This document shows, piece by piece, positions 1 through 5,211 of a stretch of DNA of 5,211 nt (position 1 is the first letter of the stretch; each line of letters begins with the position of its first letter). The notes beneath the pieces are model-generated. The model worked only from the letters and a program-made list of their open reading frames with translations, ran no database searches and was not told where the DNA came from. The position numbers and the translations under genes are program-made. The stretch covers positions 1 through 5,211 of the forward strand of contig JAGHSS010000023.1 in NCBI GenBank assembly GCA_018065745.1, in the 5' to 3' direction. The DNA comes from Candidatus Neoflavobacterium equi (lineage in GTDB: Bacteria; Bacteroidota; Bacteroidia; Flavobacteriales; Flavobacteriaceae).

Positions 1-18
1 ATTCAAAATTACTTGATT

Positions 19-1773
19 ATGAATACGTTTGCATCAAATCCCTTATTGGACAGATTGCCCCAACATTTAAAACAATTTATTAAACCACAAGTTTATGAAG
101 ACTATACGCCCATCAATCAAGCAGTATGGCGCTATGTGATGAGAAAAAACGTGGATTATTTGTCAAAAGTGGCGCATCATTCCTATCTGGACGGTTTGAG
201 ACAAACAGGTATTGATATTGAAAATATTCCAAACATGTATGGGATGAATCGCATCTTGAAAGAAATTGGATGGGCTGCGGTTGCAGTGGATGGATTTATA
301 CCTCCAAATGCCTTTATGGAATTTCAAGCATACAATGTTTTGGTCATAGCGTCTGACATCAGACAACTTGAAAATATTGAATACACCCCTGCCCCAGATA
401 TCATTCACGAAGGTGCAGGTCATGCGCCCATCATCGCCAATCCAGAATATGCAGAATATTTAAGACGATTTGGAGAAATTGGTTGTAAAGCCATTTCATC
501 TTCCAAAGACTATGAAATGTATGAAGCCATTCGCCTACTGTCTATTCTAAAGGAAGCTGAAGATGCAGATCTTGCAGAAATTAAAAGAGTTGAAGATTTA
601 GTTGATACACTTCAAAAAGACCAAGGGGAACTTTCTGAAATGGCACAAATCAGAAATCTGCACTGGTGGACTGTGGAATATGGTCTGATCGGTACGGTTG
701 AAGATCCAAAAATTTATGGTGCTGGATTGTTGTCTTCCATCGGTGAAAGTGCTTGGTGTATGACAGATAATGTAAAAAAGCTACCGTATACACTGGAAGC
801 TGTAAACCAAAATTTTGACATTACAAAACCTCAACCTCAACTGTATGTTACTCCTGATTTTGCTTACTTAAACTTGATCTTGGAAGAATTTGCCAATACC
901 ATGGCCTTGAGAACAGGAGGTCTTTCTGGTGTAAATAAATTGATCCAATCAAAAGCTTTGGGGACAGTTGAATTGAGTACAGGAATACAAATATCTGGTG
1001 TGTTTACAAATACAATTGAACACAATGGCAAACCTTCATATATTCAATGCACAGGACCAACGGCATTATCCTACAGAGAAAAGGAATTGGTAGGACACGG
1101 AATTTCATATCATGCTGCAGGTTTTGGTAGCCCTATAGGGAAATTAAAAGGCATCAATCTTGCTATTGAAGACATGAGCCCAAGAGATCTAAAGGCCTAT
1201 AATATTTATGAAGGTGAACGTACCAAATTGGAATTTGAAGGAGATATTGTGGTTGAAGGTGAAATCATTACTGGATCAAGAAATTTGAGAGGAGAAATCA
1301 TAACGATCAGCTTTAAAGACTGTAAAGTAACCCACTTGGATACTGTACTCTTTGATCCATCATGGGGAACGTATGATATGGCAGTTGGTAAAAAAATTGT
1401 TTCTGCTTTCTCTGGACCGGCAGATGTTAAGAGTTTTGACATCATCACACATCTACCAAAATCTGCCACGATTAAAGCGACTAAAAATGAAACCAGAGCT
1501 GCCTTAGAATCCCTATATTCGGAAACGAGAGCGCACAGAGAAAATAAAGAAACTTCCAAAGATTTAAACAATATCTTTTTGGAATTAAAACAAAATCACC
1601 CTTCAGATTGGCTTTTAAATATGGAACTATATGAATTAGCAGATCTTCAGGAAAACAACGTTTTGAAACAACAAATTCTAGATCACTTGTCAGTGGTAGA
1701 GAAAAACAGACCTGAGGTGGCACACCTTATTGCATTTGGACTGGAATTGGTTGATAAAACCTGTAACGTATAA
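19..1773 (+). CDS. Pterin-dependent aromatic amino acid hydroxylase, long form (phenylalanine 4-monooxygenase-like)
   Basis: This 584-residue protein most likely hydroxylates an aromatic amino acid (Phe to Tyr is the default guess) using Fe(II), O2 and a tetrahydropterin in the cytoplasm. Seen in the sequence: the HxxxxH iron motif (His130, His135, in HEGAGHAP) and the third ligand Glu220 (in WWTVEYGL). These match human PAH His285, His290 and Glu330. Arg115 lies 15 residues before the first His, like human Arg270, which binds the substrate carboxylate. Phe99 lies 16 residues before that Arg, like pterin-stacking Phe254. YGAGLLSSIGE matches the human substrate loop almost exactly. The catalytic core ends near residue 300. 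About 280 further residues follow with no domain I recognise; similarly long hydroxylases are known in Bacillus and Bacteroidota. There is no N-terminal ACT regulatory domain. Start: ATG at 19 is preferred over an in-frame TTG at 13; no Shine-Dalgarno is visible, but only 18 upstream bases are present. Substrate (Phe, Tyr or Trp) cannot be fixed from sequence. Family certain, exact activity less so. Confidence 0.93.
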   Translation: MNTFASNPLLDRLPQHLKQFIKPQVYEDYTPINQAVWRYVMRKNVDYLSKVAHHSYLDGLRQTGIDIENIPNMYGMNRILKEIGWAAVAVDGFIPPNAFMEFQAYNVLVIASDIRQLENIEYTPAPDIIHEGAGHAPIIANPEYAEYLRRFGEIGCKAISSSKDYEMYEAIRLLSILKEAEDADLAEIKRVEDLVDTLQKDQGELSEMAQIRNLHWWTVEYGLIGTVEDPKIYGAGLLSSIGESAWCMTDNVKKLPYTLEAVNQNFDITKPQPQLYVTPDFAYLNLILEEFANTMALRTGGLSGVNKLIQSKALGTVELSTGIQISGVFTNTIEHNGKPSYIQCTGPTALSYREKELVGHGISYHAAGFGSPIGKLKGINLAIEDMSPRDLKAYNIYEGERTKLEFEGDIVVEGEIITGSRNLRGEIITISFKDCKVTHLDTVLFDPSWGTYDMAVGKKIVSAFSGPADVKSFDIITHLPKSATIKATKNETRAALESLYSETRAHRENKETSKDLNNIFLELKQNHPSDWLLNMELYELADLQENNVLKQQILDHLSVVEKNRPEVAHLIAFGLELVDKTCNV

Positions 1774-1776
1774 CAT

Positions 1777-1810
1777 AAAAAAAGCCTTTCTGTATAGAAA
1801 GGCTTTTTTT
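1777..1810. terminator. Bidirectional intrinsic terminator between convergent genes
   Basis: A perfect 15-bp inverted repeat: arm AAAAAAAGCCTTTCT (1777-1791), loop GTAT (1792-1795), arm AGAAAGGCTTTTTTT (1796-1810). The 8-bp mixed core is followed by a T run on either strand, so it can end transcripts from the hydroxylase gene (+), which stops 3 bp upstream, and from the minus-strand cluster. Its last base, 1810, is also the final base of the minus-strand TAA stop codon, so the downstream gene runs right into its terminator. Confidence 0.93.
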
Positions 1811-2445
1811 TATAATGCAATTTGTTGTTCTAATGTTTCTTGGTTGTTAATTTGAACTGCACCATATTCCAAAGTCCATCCCAATGATTGGGTAACTACT
1901 AAAAATTTAGCCAATTCACTTACCAATCTGTTTTTAGCATTCTTGGTCAGGTTGGAATGTTTTATCTTTTCATTAAATTCACGGGTCACTTTTTCTGTAA
2001 TCTTATTGTAATCCGCTCCTTTAAAGGTGTTAAAAGTAGATTGTTCCACATCATAAATCTTGATGTGCGGGGTTACTTTTATTTCTTCCTCAGGTATATG
2101 TGTAATCTTAACTATCTTATTTTTTTCGTCAATCTCATAAGTCAACTTGGAAAGATCATACATAATCAACACATCAGCATCCACAACTACCATCGCTTTT
2201 TTGTCAAATGAAATCAGGTTCATCATATAAGACTGCTGGTCTTTGTAAGTAAATATCTTGGACAGTTTTGCTTCATTAACGACCAATTTACTGACATTCT
2301 TAAGCTGTTCTTGGATAATTTGGGATTCATCTTGAAAAGCTGGATCTGAGGATTTCACATAAAAGTGGTATATAAATGCCCCAAGCATCATAAATACCAG
2401 CATCCCAAGTCCAATGGTCCATCTACTCTTTGTATTTTCATTCAT
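1810..2445 (-). CDS. Membrane-anchored DUF4230 family protein
   Basis: This 211-residue protein has one N-terminal transmembrane segment (about residues 9-30, after a short polar N-terminus with Lys and Arg), so it is probably an inner-membrane anchor with the rest outside the cytoplasm. Residues about 45-195 resemble the DUF4230 family (PF14014), recognised from its layout: VSKLVVNEA (51-59), FTYKD, a beta-rich stretch with DADVLIMYDLSK (89-100), IDEKNKIVKITHIP (105-118), then YDVEQSTFN (131-139) and a helical C-terminus. The family has no established function that I know of. The ATG follows the TAG stop of the GSCFA gene with no base between, so translation is probably coupled. No catalytic residues can be proposed. 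The 3' end abuts the bidirectional terminator, making this the last gene of the operon. Recognition is from memory of the family; an HMM search would settle it. Confidence 0.85.
   Translation of the reverse strand: MNENTKSRWTIGLGMLVFMMLGAFIYHFYVKSSDPAFQDESQIIQEQLKNVSKLVVNEAKLSKIFTYKDQQSYMMNLISFDKKAMVVVDADVLIMYDLSKLTYEIDEKNKIVKITHIPEEEIKVTPHIKIYDVEQSTFNTFKGADYNKITEKVTREFNEKIKHSNLTKNAKNRLVSELAKFLVVTQSLGWTLEYGAVQINNQETLEQQIAL
2356..2421 (-). other. Predicted transmembrane segment of the DUF4230 protein
   Basis: Residues 9-30 of the encoded protein form an uninterrupted hydrophobic run rich in Leu, Met, Phe and Ile, preceded by Lys6 and Arg8 and followed by Lys31. There is no lipobox Cys and no clear signal peptidase site, so an uncleaved membrane anchor is favoured over a cleaved signal peptide. 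Confidence 0.8.
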
Positions 2446-3396
2446 CTATCTAAAATTCATGTGTGGATATTGCTCTAATAAGTGATCTATTTTTTCAGCG
2501 ATTTTCTCTAAGAAAATTTGATGTTGGTTGGAATACGGATTAAATGCGCGGTGTGCAAGTCCTTTCTGAACCTCATCTACTAACTTCATAACGGGAAATG
2601 CGGTTGCTTCAATACAGGACTCTTTAAATTTTTCCCAAACAAATTGCAGTGCAATTTCATTGGGATGGATTAAATCAGGTCCGTAATATCTGTAATCTCT
2701 CAATTCATCAACGAGCATCTCATAGGACGGAAAGTAATAAACCTCTTTATACGTGTCCATGAAGTCATGTAAACCAACAAAAAGTACACTCTTGCTTCGT
2801 TGATTCTCAATCATCCCATCTTTTATATGACGCACCGGAGAAATGGTGTATATCAATTTTATTTTGGGATTTAGTTCTTTCACTTTTAAATACAAACGCT
2901 CCAAACTCTCTTTTACAGTCTGCGCGTCCAAAAGTGTTTTTTCAAAAATGTGCTGTGGCAATTTATGACAGTTAGCTACCATGCGTTGGGTGGATTTCTC
3001 TGAATACACCCAAGCAGTTCCCAAGGTGATGATTAGATGTGATCCTGAAATTAAATCCTCTCGCAATGCTCTAATTTTTAAATTCAACTGGAACAAGATG
3101 TCCTCTTCTTCCAGCGCATTTAAATCAGAATGTGCATCAAAACAACTCCAAACATCATTGTGGAGAAACACATCAGAAGGGGTAAATACATGTCCTTTTA
3201 CAGCAAAATCAACTAATTTCTCAAGTGCCAAAGGGTGGAATAAAATTCCAAACGGATTTACAGTATTTACAAATTGATATTGTCCAAGACGCGCTGCCAT
3301 GTGAACTGCAAAACAGGATCCCAGAGATATGATTTTGGATTGATAAGAAATCTTATCATCTAAAATAGGTACGGTAATGGGCGTAAAAAAATTCAC
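2446..3396 (-). CDS. GSCFA domain protein (SGNH/GDSL-like)
   Basis: This 316-residue protein carries the family-naming motif GSCFA at residues 26-30 (ISLGSCFAVHMAARL), matching Pfam GSCFA (PF08885). The fold is related to SGNH/GDSL esterases. Ser27 is in the nucleophile position. TLGTAWVY (124-131) and SPVRH (186-190) are internal conserved blocks. DLIHPNE (241-247) supplies the Asp241-x-x-His244 pair expected of the catalytic triad. The biochemical role is not established; hydrolysis or transfer of an acyl ester, perhaps on a glycan, is the inference from the fold. No signal peptide or membrane segment, so it is probably cytoplasmic. The start is GTG (3396-3394): an in-frame TAA lies five codons upstream, no other usable start sits between, and the first downstream Met (Met33) would remove the GSCFA motif. 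One base separates this start from the TAG of the upstream gene, and the next gene's ATG follows this gene's stop directly, so it is the middle gene of an operon. Confidence 0.9.
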   Translation of the reverse strand: MNFFTPITVPILDDKISYQSKIISLGSCFAVHMAARLGQYQFVNTVNPFGILFHPLALEKLVDFAVKGHVFTPSDVFLHNDVWSCFDAHSDLNALEEEDILFQLNLKIRALREDLISGSHLIITLGTAWVYSEKSTQRMVANCHKLPQHIFEKTLLDAQTVKESLERLYLKVKELNPKIKLIYTISPVRHIKDGMIENQRSKSVLFVGLHDFMDTYKEVYYFPSYEMLVDELRDYRYYGPDLIHPNEIALQFVWEKFKESCIEATAFPVMKLVDEVQKGLAHRAFNPYSNQHQIFLEKIAEKIDHLLEQYPHMNFR

Positions 3397-3397
3397 T

Positions 3398-4579
3398 CTA
3401 TTTTTTAATTATTTTTTGATTGTAACCCGGCATTCTCAACCAATATACTCCAGCTGGAAAATCTGAAACATCAATGGTTTGGTTGCGCTTTTCATAAATA
3501 GATTTGCAAACTAATGATCCATTACTTGCAAAGATTTCAAAGGTAGTATTTGTAAACCCTGCTGGCAAATTTAGATACACCTCATCTGTTGCTGGATTAG
3601 GATATAAAACCCCTTCCTCCATTTTTGAGGTATTCCGTGTTCCCAACGTCTGATAATAGGGTTGTAAATACGTACTTAAGTCCAATAAGTGTATCTTGGG
3701 ATTGGTAGAAATGATGCCTCCATAAGCAGTAAATCTTTCATTGCTGAGGAAAAAATTCAATCCGTCAGCAGTTGTAATCCCCTCAATTTGATGAAAATTC
3801 AGGTTTAAATTGATTTTCCTGTTGTACCTGCTAAAAAAGTCATGAGCTTCAAAACCGTAAAAGAGATAAACAAACGGGCTCAAAGTAGTTGAATATCCAC
3901 TAAGGGCTAGCATTTTTTTATCCTCCAAATAAGTAGCATCTGTGACAAGACCGCCAATGTTAAACGTTGCTATTTTGGTAGCTTGATAAGTTCCTGCAGT
4001 TTTAGGTAAGGCATAGCAACTTGTTTGTTGAGATAACCATTCCTTGGTAAAAAGATAGATTCCGGTTTCTGTTACAATAAAAGCCTCACAGTCAAAATCT
4101 GTTTGATTGGCTGCTTGTACTTGAAAATCAGTCTGCTCTGGATAAGAGAAATTAATGTATTCTATGTGATCTGACGCAGTGTCAAGGTGAAGTTTTGAAA
4201 CTTTAGCTATGCGCAGATTGCGGTTGTTCCCTGTGCCGTTGTTTCCAAAGTCCCCAAAATAAAAATAGTCAGCATCTTGAGCTATTGCTTCCCAATCTCT
4301 TAACCGCGCAATAGAAATGGTTTGATCAACTGCTAAAACACTGTTCGTTTCTTGTCGTTCCAATTGATCTAAAGAAAAGCCATATATAAGTGCATCACTA
4401 CTGTCATTATGCGTCCATAACATATCATTCCAAAGCGTGACTCCGGAACTCTCTGAAATTGAAACTGGTAAAATCCAGCTGGTATGAGGTCGTTGATTCC
4501 CCGTTTCTAAAGCTATTTGTTGGCTGTAAATCCAGGGATTTAACGCAAAAAAAACGACATTTAAAATTAGATACTTCAT
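3398..4579 (-). CDS. Secreted protein with beta-propeller-like N-terminal domain and T9SS type A sorting domain
   Basis: This 393-residue protein appears to be exported by Sec and then secreted or surface-anchored by the Bacteroidota type IX secretion system. Residues 1-20 look like a signal peptide. The middle (about 30-310) is beta-rich with recurring aromatic and Asp/Asn-containing strands, including ISESSG (41-46), WTHNDSSDA (55-63), DWEAIAQD (95-102) and FGDFGNN (108-114). This pattern recurs in uncharacterised flavobacterial secreted proteins and suggests a propeller-like fold, possibly metal-binding; no catalytic site can be named. Residues 321-393 form the sorting domain: YPNPATDEVYLNLP, then FEIFASNGSLV, DVSDFPAGVYWLRM and a basic KIIKK end. 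Start: ATG at 4579 puts the signal peptide at the N-terminus. An in-frame ATG at 4618 would add 13 charged residues before it and overlap the divergent gene's start, so it is rejected. It is the first gene of the three-gene minus-strand cluster. Confidence 0.87.
   Translation of the reverse strand: MKYLILNVVFFALNPWIYSQQIALETGNQRPHTSWILPVSISESSGVTLWNDMLWTHNDSSDALIYGFSLDQLERQETNSVLAVDQTISIARLRDWEAIAQDADYFYFGDFGNNGTGNNRNLRIAKVSKLHLDTASDHIEYINFSYPEQTDFQVQAANQTDFDCEAFIVTETGIYLFTKEWLSQQTSCYALPKTAGTYQATKIATFNIGGLVTDATYLEDKKMLALSGYSTTLSPFVYLFYGFEAHDFFSRYNRKINLNLNFHQIEGITTADGLNFFLSNERFTAYGGIISTNPKIHLLDLSTYLQPYYQTLGTRNTSKMEEGVLYPNPATDEVYLNLPAGFTNTTFEIFASNGSLVCKSIYEKRNQTIDVSDFPAGVYWLRMPGYNQKIIKK
3401..3619 (-). 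other. T9SS type A C-terminal sorting domain
   Basis: The last 73 residues have the standard layout of this domain: a YPNPATD opening (326 onward), hydrophobic-polar alternation, an FEIF-x-SNG-x-LV strand pair, DVSDFPAGVYWLRM, and a terminal lysine-rich strand. In the known family this domain directs passage through the outer membrane and is then removed or attached to a glycolipid. Confidence 0.9.
4520..4579 (-). other. Predicted Sec signal peptide of the T9SS-sorted protein
   Basis: Residues 1-20 have Lys2, a hydrophobic core (LILNVVFFAL) and a likely signal peptidase I site near YSQ-Q (after Ser19 or Gln20). No lipobox Cys is present, so a lipoprotein is unlikely. Its position fixes the translation start at 4579. 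Confidence 0.8.
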
Positions 4580-4597
4580 AATCTTATAAACTTCTTT

Positions 4598-4605
4598 TAC
4601 CTTTG
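4598..4605 (+). promoter_or_regulatory. Putative Bacteroidota -7 promoter element (TACCTTTG)
   Basis: TACCTTTG matches the TAnnTTTG -7 consensus of Bacteroidota exactly and lies in the roughly 30-bp divergent gap, ending 4 bp before the ATG of the nucleosidase gene. No convincing TTG/TTTG -33 element lies 17-23 bp upstream. If used, transcription would begin at or within a few bases of the ATG, giving a leaderless or nearly leaderless mRNA. An 8-mer with two free positions occurs by chance fairly often in such DNA. Confidence 0.45.
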
Positions 4606-4609
4606 TTTT

Positions 4610-5200
4610 ATGAAACAAAATGACACAATAAATACAACTGAGTTAAATCATTTAAATATACTATATGTTTTTGCTTTAGAAAGTGAAGCAGGAACATTTT
4701 TTAAAGAAGACCTTAAAATATTCACCGGTGTTGGAAAGGTAAATGCCGCTTATCACTTGATGAAAGCGTTACAGACAAACCGTCCTGATATCATCATCAA
4801 TGTAGGATCTGCAGGAAGTAATAACTTTAAAAGAGGCACTGTGGTGTGTTGCAATCAATTTATCCAAAGGGATATGGATGTCCAAGGTTTGGGTTTTGAT
4901 TTGTATCAAACGCCATTTTCAAAAGTCCCAGCAATATTGCAGTATGGTAAAATACTTACTGGATTGCCTTTGGGGATTTGTGGTACCGGAGATAACTTTG
5001 ATACAAGTAACAGTCAAAAGAGCTACAATGTGGTTGATATGGAAGCTTATGCCCTAGCCCTAATAGCTCAAGAAGAGGAAATCCCTTTTCTGTGTTTGAA
5101 ATATATTTCTGATGGAGGTGATGAAACGGCAGCTGTTGATTGGCAAACTTCTGTGGTTTTAGCTGCTGAAGCTTTAAAAAATGCTGTAACTCATTTTTAA
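4610..5200 (+). CDS. Short MTAN/PNP-superfamily nucleoside hydrolase
   Basis: This 196-residue cytoplasmic enzyme probably cleaves the N-glycosidic bond of a purine nucleoside. Candidate substrates are 5'-methylthioadenosine/S-adenosylhomocysteine (SAM recycling), futalosine (menaquinone synthesis) or another nucleoside. Motifs in family order: LYVFALESEAG (18-28), where Glu26 aligns with E. coli MTAN Glu12; GVGKVNAAYHL (40-50); INVGSAGS (63-70); GTGDNFDTS (125-133); VVDMEAYALALIA (141-153), where Met144-Glu145 match Met173-Glu174; and YISDGGD (165-171), where Asp168 matches catalytic Asp197. It is clearly shorter than E. coli MTAN (232 residues); the loss lies between the GSAGS and GTGD motifs, a region that shapes the 5' substituent pocket, so I do not assign a substrate. 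The start ATG at 4610 adds about 14 polar residues before the first beta strand; there is no later in-frame Met before Met51. It is transcribed divergently from the minus-strand cluster. No terminator is visible before the window ends 11 bp later. Confidence 0.85.
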   Translation: MKQNDTINTTELNHLNILYVFALESEAGTFFKEDLKIFTGVGKVNAAYHLMKALQTNRPDIIINVGSAGSNNFKRGTVVCCNQFIQRDMDVQGLGFDLYQTPFSKVPAILQYGKILTGLPLGICGTGDNFDTSNSQKSYNVVDMEAYALALIAQEEEIPFLCLKYISDGGDETAAVDWQTSVVLAAEALKNAVTHF

Positions 5201-5211
5201 CCTCAACAATA

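Noticed and set aside
13..18. TTG at 13 as the start of the hydroxylase gene
   Set aside because: It would add only Met-Ile before a good in-frame ATG at 19, and no ribosome binding site supports it.
1206..1723. Minus-strand open frames of 121 and 80 codons inside the hydroxylase gene
   Set aside because: They lie opposite a gene with a clear family match; their sequences have no recognisable domains and look like frame shadows.
1957..2211. Plus-strand open frame of 84 codons, rich in Phe and Ile, opposite the DUF4230 gene
   Set aside because: The hydrophobic, membrane-like composition comes from reading the complement of a Lys/Glu-rich gene; there is no start context or homology to support it.
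2981..3277. Plus-strand open frame of 98 codons inside the GSCFA gene
   Set aside because: It is antisense to a well-supported coding sequence and shows no family features.
4580..4618. ATG at 4618 as the start of the T9SS-sorted protein
   Set aside because: It adds 13 mostly charged residues ahead of a complete signal peptide and overlaps the divergent nucleosidase start by 9 bp.
4616..4623. TCATTTTG on the minus strand as a -7 promoter element for the three-gene operon
   Set aside because: One mismatch to TAnnTTTG. The nearest upstream TTG (4637-4635) is only about 11 bp away instead of 17-23 bp. A promoter must exist nearby, but this one is too weak to annotate.

Overview
The window is AT-rich bacterial DNA and most likely comes from a member of the Bacteroidota, probably class Flavobacteriia. 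Four things point there: a secreted protein with a type IX secretion (T9SS) C-terminal sorting domain, a DUF4230 protein, a GSCFA-family protein, and a TAnnTTTG-type promoter motif together with an absence of clear Shine-Dalgarno sequences. It holds five genes and almost no intergenic space.

Layout. (1) Positions 19-1773 (+) encode a long-form, pterin-dependent aromatic amino acid hydroxylase. All iron ligands and the main substrate and pterin residues can be identified. It has an extra helical segment inside the catalytic domain and a C-terminal region of about 280 residues with no counterpart in the animal enzymes. (2) A perfect 15-bp hairpin flanked by A and T runs at 1777-1810 is a bidirectional terminator shared with the convergent gene cluster. 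(3) Three minus-strand genes, read from 4579 down to 1810, form a very tight putative operon: a secreted T9SS-sorted protein, a GSCFA (SGNH-like) protein, and a single-pass membrane DUF4230 protein. One base separates the first pair and no base separates the second. (4) A divergent plus-strand gene at 4610-5200 encodes a short nucleoside hydrolase of the MTAN/PNP superfamily. It is separated from the operon by about 30 bp of shared upstream region.

How the genes relate. The hydroxylase (phenylalanine/tyrosine metabolism) and the nucleosidase (nucleoside or SAM by-product salvage) look like independent metabolic genes. The three minus-strand genes are probably co-transcribed and may share an envelope-related role, but that is inference from spacing and predicted location only. 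I see no mobile elements, CRISPR arrays, RNA genes or defence systems. This is mostly ordinary chromosomal housekeeping or accessory sequence, and the best leads are the hydroxylase architecture and the promoter/junction details.
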